Source: Candidatus Hydrogenedentes bacterium CG07_land_8_20_14_0_80_42_17
GTDB taxonomy: Bacteria; UBA8481
Assembly: GCA_002780065.1 (NCBI GenBank)
Contig: PEWQ01000080.1
Location: forward strand, 57,322-83,373
DNA length: 26,052 bases
Direction of reading: 5' to 3'
In this document: in pieces, positions 10,021 to 17,181 of the stretch
Layout: each line of letters begins with the position of its first letter
Numbering within the stretch: position 1 is the first letter of the stretch
Notes under the pieces: generated by a model
Told to the model about the DNA's origin: nothing
Database searches by the model: none
What the model saw: the letters and a program-made list of their open reading frames with translations, nothing else
Position numbers and translations under genes: made by a program

Positions 10021-10565
10021 ACAGACCTAGAATATATGAAAAGTATTTGAATGAAATTCGTCCTGCTTTGAAAGAAGATCTGAAGCTTAGTTCAATTATG
10101 GAAGTGCCGAAGCTTGTTAAGATAGTTATCAACATGGGTGTTGGCGCTGCGGCTTTAGATTCAAAGGCGATGGATAAGGCGGTTGAAGATTTAAGAGCGA
10201 TTACGGGTCAACAGCCTCAATTGACGAGAGCAAAGCAAGCCGAGGCAAATTTCAAGCTGAGGAAAGGTATGCCGATTGGAACGAAGGTGACATTACGTGG
10301 AGCAAGGATGTACGAATTTTTTGATAGATTCGCCAACATTGCTTTGCCTCGTGTTCGAGACTTCAGAGGGTTACCTGCTACAGGATTTGACGGAAAAGGA
10401 AATATGACGATTGGTATCAAAGAGCAGATCATATTTCCTGAAATCAATTTTGATTCGGTAGACAAGATTCGAGGAATGGATATTACATTTGTTACAACAG
10501 CGAAGAAGGATGAAGAAGCTAAGGAGCTTTTATCCAGACTTGGATTGCATTTTAGAAAGAAGTAA
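10017..10565 (+). CDS. rplE: 50S ribosomal protein L5 (GTG start)
   Basis: L5 binds 5S rRNA and, as part of the central protuberance, forms a bridge to S13 and touches P-site tRNA. The 182 residues contain [14 protein letters not shown], then [15 protein letters not shown], then the loop [10 protein letters not shown] and [12 protein letters not shown]. The start is GTG at 10017, overlapping the rplX stop (GTGA). It encodes [13 protein letters not shown], the expected beginning, and no ATG is available. Confidence 0.96.
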   Translation: MNRPRIYEKYLNEIRPALKEDLKLSSIMEVPKLVKIVINMGVGAAALDSKAMDKAVEDLRAITGQQPQLTRAKQAEANFKLRKGMPIGTKVTLRGARMYEFFDRFANIALPRVRDFRGLPATGFDGKGNMTIGIKEQIIFPEINFDSVDKIRGMDITFVTTAKKDEEAKELLSRLGLHFRKK

Positions 10566-10577
10566 CGGAGGAAACTT

Positions 10578-10601
10578 ATGACATTTGAGGGAGAAAGATA
10601 A
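10578..10601 (+). other. possible 7-codon upstream ORF before rpsN
   Basis: The 39-base gap between rplE and rpsN holds a minimal reading frame, ATG to TAA, encoding MTFEGER. It has a better-placed ribosome-binding site (GGAGGA at 10567-10572, about six bases from the ATG) than rpsN itself, whose nearest purine-rich site (GAGGGAG, 10587-10593) lies inside this frame. It could couple translation of rpsN to ribosomes ending at TAA three bases upstream, or be a chance remnant. I do not recognise the peptide. Confidence 0.35.
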
Positions 10602-10604
10602 ACG

Positions 10605-10790
10605 ATGGCAAGATTAAGCCACAGAATAAAGGCGATGAGCAAACCAAAGTTTAATGTGAGACAGCACAATAGGTGTCCGATCTGCGGCCGCCCTAGAGGA
10701 TATTTGCGCCGCTTCCAAATGTGCCGAATATGTTTCAGACAACGAGCGCACGAGGGAGAAATTCCCGGCGTTGTCAAGGCTTCATGGTGA
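10605..10790 (+). CDS. rpsN: 30S ribosomal protein S14, zinc-binding short form
   Basis: S14 completes the 30S head near the A and P sites. The 61-residue length marks the short zinc (C+) form rather than the roughly 100-residue zinc-free form. Cysteines at residues 24, 27, 40 and 43 (CPIC and CRIC) form the zinc ribbon around [12 protein letters not shown], and the tail IPGVVKASW is the conserved end. Some bacteria carry a second, zinc-independent copy elsewhere under zinc-starvation control, which this window cannot show. Confidence 0.98.
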   Translation: MARLSHRIKAMSKPKFNVRQHNRCPICGRPRGYLRRFQMCRICFRQRAHEGEIPGVVKASW

Positions 10791-10804
10791 AGGAGGCAAA
10801 TTAG

Positions 10805-11203
10805 ATGGCTATTCATGATGTAATAGGAGATTTTCTTACAAGGATACGAAATGCTTCCAAAGCTCGATTGGATTCAGTTGAGATTAAGTCGTCAAAGCTT
10901 TTACAAAGCCTTGCTGAATTATTGAGAGACGAAGGATATATTTCAAGTGTTAAAGCAATAAAAGACCAACCGCAATTAATATTGAAGATAACATTGAAAT
11001 ACGATGCCGGTCATAAGTCAGTATTCAGAATAATGAGGCGCGTATCAAAACCGTCGAGAAGAGTATATGTAGATGCGGACGAAATAAAACCTTTATTGGG
11101 CGGAATAGGAACTCGAATTATCTCCACTTCTCAAGGATTGCTGACGGATCGTCAAGCTCGTCGCGCTCATGTCGGCGGCGAGATTCTTTGCGAGGTTTGG
11201 TAA
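10805..11203 (+). CDS. rpsH: 30S ribosomal protein S8
   Basis: S8 binds the central domain of 16S rRNA early in assembly. In E. coli it represses the spc operon by binding the rplE region of the mRNA. The 132 residues start MAIHDVIGDFLTRIRNA, and the C-terminal motif is intact as GGIGTRIISTSQGLLTDRQA followed by GGEILCEVW. The ribosome-binding site GAAGGAGG lies just after the rpsN stop, about seven to eight bases from the ATG. Confidence 0.97.
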   Translation: MAIHDVIGDFLTRIRNASKARLDSVEIKSSKLLQSLAELLRDEGYISSVKAIKDQPQLILKITLKYDAGHKSVFRIMRRVSKPSRRVYVDADEIKPLLGGIGTRIISTSQGLLTDRQARRAHVGGEILCEVW

Positions 11204-11204
11204 G

Positions 11205-11744
11205 ATGTCTCGAATAGGAAAGATACCGGTTCAAATACCGAAAGGTGTTACTGTGACAATTGACGGCTCTACTGTTAAAGTAAAGGGTTCTAAAGGCAGT
11301 TTAGAGCACGGGATACTGTTTGGTACGTTGGCCAAGATTGAGGATAATAAAGTTATTGTCGAAAAAACAAATGAGACGCCTCAAGCAAAAATGAATTACG
11401 GAACTATGCGCGCTCATATAGCAAATATGATTAAAGGAGTTACAGAAGGATATCAGAAGACTCTTTTGATTGAAGGTGTCGGATATAGAGCTTCGGTTGA
11501 AAAGAATGAAGTAGTATTGAATTTAGGTTTTGCCGAGCCAAAAAGATATAAAATTCCGAATGGAATAAAAGTTGAAACTCCTGAGCAGACTAAAATAGTT
11601 ATTTCAGGAATCGAGATTGAAAAAGTTGGACAAACGGCCATGGAATTAAGAGCGTTCAGAAAGCCTGAGCCATACAAAGGCAAAGGCGTTCGCTATGAGT
11701 TTGAACATATTAGAAGAAAGGCCGGAAAGGCGGCTGGCAAATGA
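11205..11744 (+). CDS. rplF: 50S ribosomal protein L6
   Basis: L6 lies near the GTPase-associated centre and the sarcin-ricin loop and assembles late. The 179 residues start MSRIGKIPVQIPKGV. Two repeats of the L6 fold follow, and the C-terminal GQTAMELRAFRKPEPYKGKG is diagnostic. The frame is open back to 11169, but the extra residues would overlap rpsH and do not resemble L6. The ATG at 11205 is one base after the rpsH stop and matches the family start. Confidence 0.96.
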   Translation: MSRIGKIPVQIPKGVTVTIDGSTVKVKGSKGSLEHGILFGTLAKIEDNKVIVEKTNETPQAKMNYGTMRAHIANMIKGVTEGYQKTLLIEGVGYRASVEKNEVVLNLGFAEPKRYKIPNGIKVETPEQTKIVISGIEIEKVGQTAMELRAFRKPEPYKGKGVRYEFEHIRRKAGKAAGK

Positions 11745-12103
11745 TAATAAGAGAAGCTGAAAATAAGAGAGCGCGGCAGGCTCGGCGCAGAAAGAGAATT
11801 CGAAAGAAAGTAGTCGGAACATCCGCTCGGCCGAGACTTTCTGTAGCAAGAACTGTGAAGCATATGCATGTTCAGATTATCGATGATGCATCCGGAAAGC
11901 TGATAGCTCATGTCACTACCACTTCAAAGAACGTTGAAGGCAAGACCAAGACTGAGCGAGCAAAAAGTATTGGAAAACAAATTGCGGCTTTAGCGGTTGA
12001 AAAAGGAATAAAGAAAGTAGTTTTTGATAGAGGCGGAAGAATGTATCACGGCAGAGTGAAAGCTGTTGCCGATGGAGCTCGCGAGGGAGGATTGGAGTTT
12101 TAG
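11741..12103 (+). CDS. rplR: 50S ribosomal protein L18
   Basis: L18 binds 5S rRNA with L5 and helps dock it in the central protuberance. The 120 residues have a strongly basic N-terminus ([20 protein letters not shown]), then the [17 protein letters not shown] core, [17 protein letters not shown], and the conserved ending [19 protein letters not shown] with AREGGLEF. The ATG overlaps the rplF stop by 4 bases. Confidence 0.97.
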   Translation: MIIREAENKRARQARRRKRIRKKVVGTSARPRLSVARTVKHMHVQIIDDASGKLIAHVTTTSKNVEGKTKTERAKSIGKQIAALAVEKGIKKVVFDRGGRMYHGRVKAVADGAREGGLEF

Positions 12104-12622
12104 ATGGCTGGACGAGGAATGCAACGGCAGAAGAAGGAAGGCCCTGAGTTTATAGAGAAGGTAATAGATATTGCTCGAGTCGCTAAAGTTGTTAAGGGCG
12201 GTAGACGTTTTTCGCTTCGAGCTCTTGTGGCGATAGGCGACGGCAAAGGAACTATAGGTTTGGGATTTGGAAAATCGAATGAAGTATTGAGTGCTATTCA
12301 AAAGGCTCTATTAGATGCCAGACGTAATATGGTTACAATTTCGCGAAAAGGGACTACTATTCCTCACGAAGTTTTAACTAAATTTAAAGGGGCAAAGGTA
12401 CTTTTGAAGCCTGCTTCGGAAGGAACAGGAGTTATAGCAGGCGGAGTAATAAGGTCAATTGCGGAATGTGCAGGAATTCAGAATTTGCTTTCGAAGTCTT
12501 TGGGTTCTGATTCAAAATTGAATATTGCGAGGGCAACTCTTGAAGCGTTACTCTCTATAAGGACTCGGGAGCAGGTTGCTCAAATTCGCAACAAAGCCAT
12601 TGAGGAGCTAAAAGCAAAATGA
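12104..12622 (+). CDS. rpsE: 30S ribosomal protein S5
   Basis: S5 acts with S4 and S3 in the mRNA entry helicase and in decoding fidelity (ram and spectinomycin sites). The 172 residues show the double-stranded RNA-binding domain with [20 protein letters not shown], a normal spectinomycin loop, and the C-terminal [15 protein letters not shown] plus [20 protein letters not shown]. It begins directly after the rplR stop. Its end overlaps rplO by 4 bases, so the rpmD gene usually found here is absent. Confidence 0.97.
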   Translation: MAGRGMQRQKKEGPEFIEKVIDIARVAKVVKGGRRFSLRALVAIGDGKGTIGLGFGKSNEVLSAIQKALLDARRNMVTISRKGTTIPHEVLTKFKGAKVLLKPASEGTGVIAGGVIRSIAECAGIQNLLSKSLGSDSKLNIARATLEALLSIRTREQVAQIRNKAIEELKAK

Positions 12623-13071
12623 AAAAGTGCGTTACTATCTCTGACTTATCTCCTAATCGCGGTTCAAAGCGTAGTAGAGTTCGTGTCGGCCGCGGAATAG
12701 GAAGCGGCTTAGGCAAGACTTCAGGCCGAGGCTATAATGGCTATGGAGCACGATCGGGCTCAAAGTTTTCTCCAGGTTTTGAAGGCGGCCAGATGCCAAT
12801 TGCAAGAAGAACACCTAAATCAGGTTTTGTATCTCCGTTTAGAGTTGAGTATGCAGTAATAAATTTGAGCGGGCTTGACAAATTTGATGACGGCTCCACA
12901 GTAACGCCTTCTGAGTTAAAGACGGCGGGTTTGATAAAAGGAAAGTTGCCGGTTAAAATTCTTGCTTCAGGGAAGTTATCAAAAAAGTTGACTGTAAAAG
13001 CAAATGCATTTTCAGCTTCTGCAAAGAGTGCAATTGAAAATGCCGGCGGAAAAACCGAGATAATCGGTTGA
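12619..13071 (+). CDS. rplO: 50S ribosomal protein L15
   Basis: L15 is a late assembly protein with a long glycine- and basic-rich N-terminal extension. The 150 residues read SDLSPNRGSKRSRVRVGRG, then GSGLGKTSGRGYNGYGARSG, then FEGGQMPIARRTPKSGF; the C-terminal domain includes GKLPVKILASGKLSKKLTVK and NAFSASAKSAIENAGG. The usual PNKGSRK-like start is slightly altered to PNRGSKRSR. The ATG overlaps the rpsE stop (ATGA). Confidence 0.97.
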   Translation: MKKCVTISDLSPNRGSKRSRVRVGRGIGSGLGKTSGRGYNGYGARSGSKFSPGFEGGQMPIARRTPKSGFVSPFRVEYAVINLSGLDKFDDGSTVTPSELKTAGLIKGKLPVKILASGKLSKKLTVKANAFSASAKSAIENAGGKTEIIG

Positions 13072-13098
13072 CAGTGTCATTAGAGCGGGAGAGATAAA

Positions 13099-14427
13099 AT
13101 GATTCAGGATGCATTAAGTAATACAATCAAGATTCCTGAATTGCGTCGTCGTATATTTTTTACTGCAGTGATGCTTTTGATCTTCAGAGTTGGCTCTCAT
13201 ATACCTGTCCCAGGCGTCTCAGTGGATGGTTTGCGGGCATTTTGGGGGCGCGGCGGCGGCGGCGGAATTTTTGGAATGCTTGATATGTTTTCGGGCGGAG
13301 CATTTCAGAATTTTTCACTTTTTGCATTAGGAATAATGCCGTATATCAACGCATCGATTATTTTACAATTACTGACAGTAGCTTTTCCCGATTCCCTGGG
13401 AAAGATTGCAAAAGAGGGCGAATCCGGAAGAATGATAATTACGAAGTGGACCAGATATCTAACCGTCGTTCTTGCGGCGATACAGGGTTCAGGGCTCACT
13501 TGGTATATGATTCAGGAAGGCGCGTCTTACAATGTAATACCAAATCCCGGAGTGAGATTTTTCTTAGTGACAGTTCTTTCTTTGGCAACCGGGACGGCAT
13601 TCATCATGTGGGTCGGAGAGCAGATAACTGAGCAAGGAGTCGGAAACGGAATTTCCATTTTAATTTCCGCCGGTATCATAGTGGCAATTCCATCAGGGCT
13701 TACTAGGACATATAGATTATTGAGAGATAATGAAATCACGGTTCCCGGAGTTGCAGTGCTCTGCATAGTCATGCTATTTGCAACTGCGGCGACTGTGATA
13801 ATGACTTTAGGTCAACGCAAGGTGCCATTGCAGTATGCTCGACAGATACGAGGCAGAAAAGTGTACGGCGGTGTTGGAACATTTTTACCGCTAAGAGTTA
13901 ATGCGGCCGGAGTTATTCCTGTTATATTTGCGCAAGCTCTTCTTTCTCTGCCGACAATGTTGGCTGGTGCAATAGGCGCTGCCGGAGATCCTGACTCGTT
14001 TTTAGGAAAACTTTTTTACTTCTTTTCGCCGGGTGGAATACCGTATGAATCATTATTTGTAATAGGATTGGTTTTCTTTACCTTCTTTTATACTGCAATC
14101 ATATTGAATCCGGAGGAAGTGGCGGACAATTTAAAAAAGCAGGGAGGTTCTGTTCCGGGAATAAGGCCTGGCAAGTCGACTGCTCAACATATTGAATGGA
14201 TTATTATGCGAATCACAATGGCAGGAGCTGTCTTTCTGTGTGTGATTTGTTTACTTCCTCAGATACTTATCATGAAATTTGGAGTTCCATTTTATTTTGG
14301 CGGAACCGCGTTATTGATTGTCGTAGGAGTTCAGCTTGATACGCTGAAGCAGATGGAATCTCATTTATTGATGAGGCACTACGACGGTTTTTTGAAGAAA
14401 GGCTCAGTTCGAGGAAGGATTAGCTGA
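13099..14427 (+). CDS. secY: Protein translocase channel subunit SecY
   Basis: SecY is the pore of the SecYEG translocon in the inner membrane and passes signal-peptide proteins such as the lipoprotein encoded later in this window. The 442 residues form about ten hydrophobic spans. A glycine-rich plug region (GRGGGGGIFGMLDMFSGG, about 50-67) is followed by LGIMPYINASIILQLL. The large cytoplasmic loops include GQRKVPLQYARQIRGRK, and the late loop LKKQGGSVPGIRPGKSTAQH is conserved. The start has a good GGGAGA site. The usual next gene, adk, is absent. Confidence 0.98.
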   Translation: MIQDALSNTIKIPELRRRIFFTAVMLLIFRVGSHIPVPGVSVDGLRAFWGRGGGGGIFGMLDMFSGGAFQNFSLFALGIMPYINASIILQLLTVAFPDSLGKIAKEGESGRMIITKWTRYLTVVLAAIQGSGLTWYMIQEGASYNVIPNPGVRFFLVTVLSLATGTAFIMWVGEQITEQGVGNGISILISAGIIVAIPSGLTRTYRLLRDNEITVPGVAVLCIVMLFATAATVIMTLGQRKVPLQYARQIRGRKVYGGVGTFLPLRVNAAGVIPVIFAQALLSLPTMLAGAIGAAGDPDSFLGKLFYFFSPGGIPYESLFVIGLVFFTFFYTAIILNPEEVADNLKKQGGSVPGIRPGKSTAQHIEWIIMRITMAGAVFLCVICLLPQILIMKFGVPFYFGGTALLIVVGVQLDTLKQMESHLLMRHYDGFLKKGSVRGRIS

Positions 14428-14473
14428 TTATGAGGCGGCATCTTTTTTTTTTAGAAACTGATGTCGGTTCGAT

Positions 14474-15247
14474 ATGAGTATTGATATTAAATCGTCTGCA
14501 GAGATTGAATCGATGAAGCGGGCGAATGGTATAGTAGTTGCGGTTCATAAAGAATTGCGCGAGAAGTTGCGGCCGGGTATTTCGACTCGCGAGCTGGATA
14601 AAATTGCGTCTGGCGTAATTGCGAAGCATTCGGGCGCGATACCGGTTTTTCTCGGGTATCACGGATTTCCGGCGACGATTTGCGTATCGATCGATTCTGA
14701 AGTAGTGCATGGGATACCGTCGCAGGACCGCTTTATTGTCGAAGGATCAATAGTGTCTATCGACGTAGGCGTAAAATATCGTGGATTTGTCGGCGATGCT
14801 GCGGTAACCTATGGAGTTGGAAAAATAGATGAGGCCGGTCGGAAACTTTTGATCGCAACTCGTGACTCACTCTATTCGGCGATAGAGAAGGCGCGAGTCG
14901 GAGGAAGGCTTTCCGACATTAGCAATGCGGTTGAGAGTTTTGTTGTGCCTCGAGGCTTTTCAGTTGTGACCGAATATGTCGGTCATGGAGTAGGCCGAGA
15001 AATGCATGAGGAGCCGCAGGTCCCTAATTTTGGTCGGCCTGGTTTAGGACCTAGATTAAAGGCTGGCATGACTTTGGCGATAGAGCCGATGGTGAACGAA
15101 GGCGTTGGAGGCACGAGAGTTCTTTCGGACGGCTGGACTGTAGTTACAGCAGACGGAAGGCGATCGGCGCATTTCGAGCACAGCGTAGCTATTACAAAGG
15201 ACGGTCCGATCATATTGTCGGAAGGCTTGCCGACAGGATTGGATTGA
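14474..15247 (+). CDS. map: Methionine aminopeptidase, type I
   Basis: This enzyme removes the initiator methionine from nascent proteins whose second residue is small. The 257-residue protein is a plain type Ia enzyme without an N-terminal zinc finger. All metal and catalytic residues are present, at the same positions as in E. coli: His79, Asp97, Asp108, His171, Glu204 and Glu235, in the motifs EVVHGIP, SIDVGV, GDAAVTY, GHGVGREMHEEP, AIEPM and HFEHS. It follows secY by 46 bases that hold a run of ten T (14443-14452). No clear ribosome-binding site precedes the ATG, which is unusual for this operon. The first unit of a tandem repeat begins two bases after its stop. Confidence 0.98.
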   Translation: MSIDIKSSAEIESMKRANGIVVAVHKELREKLRPGISTRELDKIASGVIAKHSGAIPVFLGYHGFPATICVSIDSEVVHGIPSQDRFIVEGSIVSIDVGVKYRGFVGDAAVTYGVGKIDEAGRKLLIATRDSLYSAIEKARVGGRLSDISNAVESFVVPRGFSVVTEYVGHGVGREMHEEPQVPNFGRPGLGPRLKAGMTLAIEPMVNEGVGGTRVLSDGWTVVTADGRRSAHFEHSVAITKDGPIILSEGLPTGLD

Positions 15248-15249
15248 GA

Positions 15250-15385
15250 GCATCTGTTGATGCAAAGCATCCGTTGATGCAAAGCATCCGTTGATGCAAA
15301 GCATCCGTTGATGCGAAGCGTCCGTTGATGCGAAGCATCCGTTGATGCGAAGCATCCGTTGATGCGAAGCGTCAATTGACGCAAA
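15250..15385 (+). repeat. eight tandem 17-bp hairpin units between map and infA
   Basis: Eight head-to-tail 17-bp units fill almost the whole map-infA gap, with consensus GCATCCGTTGATGCRAA. They start at 15250, 15267, 15284, 15301, 15318, 15335, 15352 and 15369. Within each unit GCATC and GATGC can pair around a 4-base loop. Unit 1 has a changed loop (TGTT). Unit 5 has GCGTC, leaving a G-U pair. Unit 8 is GCGTCAATTGACGC, where both sides of the same pair changed and the stem is kept. GATGC can also pair with GCATC of the next unit around a 3-base RAA loop, so two folding registers compete. The infA ribosome-binding site lies just beyond unit 8. Confidence 0.95.
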
Positions 15386-15399
15386 GGAAAGGATAGGAT

Positions 15400-15618
15400 A
15401 TGGCGAAGGAGGATACGATTCAGGTAGAGGGAACGGTGATTGAGCCGTTGCCGAACACTATGTTTCGAGTAGAGCTCGAAAATGGGCACAAAATCCTGGC
15501 TCATATCTCTGGAAAAATGCGAATGAATTACATTCGCATACTTTCGGGCGATCGCGTTACCGTTGAATTATCTCAGTATGATTTAACGAGAGGACGCATT
15601 GTGTACCGGTTTAAGTAA
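15400..15618 (+). CDS. infA: Translation initiation factor IF-1
   Basis: IF-1 binds the 30S A site and cooperates with IF-2 and IF-3 in start selection. The 72 residues are the standard OB fold: [19 protein letters not shown], then [20 protein letters not shown], then [20 protein letters not shown], ending [14 protein letters not shown] at 15388-15393, six bases from the ATG, is the ribosome-binding site and directly follows the hairpin array, so folding of the array could influence access to it (inference). Confidence 0.98.
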   Translation: MAKEDTIQVEGTVIEPLPNTMFRVELENGHKILAHISGKMRMNYIRILSGDRVTVELSQYDLTRGRIVYRFK

Positions 15619-15635
15619 TTTATTCGGAGTGTTGT

Positions 15636-15749
15636 ATGAAAGTTAGAGCATCGGTAAAAAAGATTTGCAATAAATGCAAGATCATAAAGCGGCGTGGAGT
15701 AGTTCGGGTAATATGCACTAATCCGCGTCATAAACAGCGTCAGGGCTGA
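15636..15749 (+). CDS. rpmJ: 50S ribosomal protein L36, zinc-binding form
   Basis: L36 is the smallest large-subunit protein and stabilises 23S rRNA near the base of the L7/L12 region. The 37 residues start [15 protein letters not shown], with zinc ligands Cys11, Cys14, Cys27 and His32, and end NPRHKQRQG, which is the C+ form. GGAG about eight bases upstream of the ATG serves as ribosome-binding site. It lies between infA and rpsM as in most bacteria. Confidence 0.97.
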   Translation: MKVRASVKKICNKCKIIKRRGVVRVICTNPRHKQRQG

Positions 15750-15762
15750 GGAGGATTGAATA

Positions 15763-16134
15763 ATGGCACGCATTGCTGGTGTTGACCTGCCACGAGAAAA
15801 GCGGCTTCAGTTTGCTCTACCGTACATTTACGGTATAGGTAGAACAAAATCGAAGGAGATATGTGACATCGCGAAGGTCGACGGCATGAAGAAGGTAAAA
15901 GATCTTACTGACGCAGATGTGGCGGAATTACGTAAGGCTATTGAGCGGCTGAATCTGCGCATAGAAGGCGATCTCAGAGCAGAGATCATGCGCAATGTTA
16001 AACGCTTGATTGATGTCGGAACTTACAGGGGGCAGAGGCATAAGAAGAGCCTGCCGGTTCGAGGGCAAAGAACGCATACGAATGCCAGAACGCGAAAAGG
16101 CCCGCGAAAAGCTATCAATGTGAAGAGAGGCTGA
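15763..16134 (+). CDS. rpsM: 30S ribosomal protein S13
   Basis: S13 sits at the top of the 30S head, bridges to L5 and touches P-site tRNA with its C-terminal tail. The 123 residues start [20 protein letters not shown], followed by [14 protein letters not shown] and the helix-two-turn-helix region. The basic tail includes [20 protein letters not shown] and [11 protein letters not shown]. The ribosome-binding site GAGGAGG follows the rpmJ stop. Confidence 0.98.
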   Translation: MARIAGVDLPREKRLQFALPYIYGIGRTKSKEICDIAKVDGMKKVKDLTDADVAELRKAIERLNLRIEGDLRAEIMRNVKRLIDVGTYRGQRHKKSLPVRGQRTHTNARTRKGPRKAINVKRG

Positions 16135-16135
16135 T

Positions 16136-16510
16136 ATGGCTACGAAAACAAAAAAGAAAACTGTACCTGCAGAAGGCATTGTGCATATTGATGCGTCATT
16201 TAACAATACGATTGTCACTATCGCTGACAATGGCGGCAACGTCATTTCATGGGCATCTGCCGGATCATCCGGATTTAAGGGTTCAAGAAAAGGAACTCCT
16301 TATGCGGCTCAAGTTGCTGCTGAAAAAGCCGGTGGGGTTGCAGTGGAATTAGGACTTAAGCGAGTAAATGTACTTGTGAAAGGCCCAGGCGGTGGCCGTG
16401 AAACAGCTATTAGGGCACTTGCTACTGTTGGGCTCGAAATAATTACTATCCGAGATATCACGCCGGTACCGCACAATGGTTGCAGACCGCCAAAGCGAAG
16501 AAGGGTCTAA
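16136..16510 (+). CDS. rpsK: 30S ribosomal protein S11
   Basis: S11 lies on the 30S platform and contacts mRNA at the E site and the Shine-Dalgarno helix. The 124 residues carry [18 protein letters not shown], then [19 protein letters not shown], and the near-invariant ending [16 protein letters not shown]. The ATG is one base past the rpsM stop. Its tail contains the ribosome-binding region for rpsD. Confidence 0.98.
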   Translation: MATKTKKKTVPAEGIVHIDASFNNTIVTIADNGGNVISWASAGSSGFKGSRKGTPYAAQVAAEKAGGVAVELGLKRVNVLVKGPGGGRETAIRALATVGLEIITIRDITPVPHNGCRPPKRRRV

Positions 16511-16520
16511 GGAGGAAACA

Positions 16521-17162
16521 ATGGCGAGAAATATGTATTCTGTTTGCCGCTTATGCCGGCGAGAAAAAGAAAAGTTGTATATTAAAGGTGAGAAGTGCTT
16601 TTCAGCAAAGTGTATTCTTGAAAAAAAGACTAATTCTCCTGGCGCGCTAGGCGGTCAGATGGCTTCTACAAGAGGCGGCAGAAGAAAGAAAATATCTGAG
16701 TTTGGAATTCAACTTCGTGAGAAACAGAAAGCAAAAAGAATTTATGGAATTTTGGAACGGCAGTTCAGAAAGATATTTTTTGAAGCTTCCCGAGAAAAAG
16801 GCATTACCGGTGAAAATTTAATCCGTCTGCTGGAAAGAAGACTCGATAACGTTGTTTATAGACTTGGCTTTGCCTCTTCGCGAAGGACTGCTCGTCAGTT
16901 GGTAATGCACGGCCTGGTTACAGTCAATCAAAAGAAAGTTGATATTCCGAGTTCATTAGTAAAAGTCGGAGATATGATAACTTTGAAGAAAGATCTTCAT
17001 GTTGTCAAAACAGCTGTTGAATCATCAAAGAAACGCTCGCGTCCAGGTTGGCTGGATGCGGATTTTGAAAAAAAGGTAGGTAGAGTTCTTGCGCTTCCGA
17101 GCAGAGATACTCTTGAAATTCCGTTGAAAGAAAAGCTCATCGTCGAGCTTTATTCTAAGTAA
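16521..17162 (+). CDS. rpsD: 30S ribosomal protein S4, zinc-binding form
   Basis: S4 initiates 30S assembly, affects accuracy (ram), and in E. coli represses the alpha operon through a pseudoknot. The 213 residues start [20 protein letters not shown]. Cysteines 9, 12, 26 and 31 form the N-terminal zinc knuckle of the C+ form. The S4 RNA-binding domain follows with [20 protein letters not shown] and [13 protein letters not shown]. The frame is open upstream to 16476, but the ATG at 16521 has GGAGG five bases before it and matches the family start. Confidence 0.97.
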   Translation: MARNMYSVCRLCRREKEKLYIKGEKCFSAKCILEKKTNSPGALGGQMASTRGGRRKKISEFGIQLREKQKAKRIYGILERQFRKIFFEASREKGITGENLIRLLERRLDNVVYRLGFASSRRTARQLVMHGLVTVNQKKVDIPSSLVKVGDMITLKKDLHVVKTAVESSKKRSRPGWLDADFEKKVGRVLALPSRDTLEIPLKEKLIVELYSK

Positions 17163-17181
17163 GAACGAAAAGGAGAGTTAC

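Noticed and set aside
11169-11204. N-terminal extension of L6 (MSAARFFARFGK)
   Set aside because: It lies inside rpsH in another frame and does not resemble L6. The ATG at 11205 matches the family start.
15250-15385. CRISPR array
   Set aside because: The units are directly adjacent with no spacers, only 17 bases long, and there are no cas genes.
14983-15504. Long - strand reading frames rich in repeated INGCFASTD-like peptides
   Set aside because: They arise because the reverse complement of the 17-bp unit has no stop codon and 17 is not a multiple of 3, so the frames stay open and look like a repetitive protein. They are antisense to map and infA and have no credible start region.
16476-16520. 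N-terminal extension of S4 ([15 protein letters not shown])
   Set aside because: It overlaps the end of rpsK. GGAGG followed by ATG at 16521 gives the conserved S4 start.
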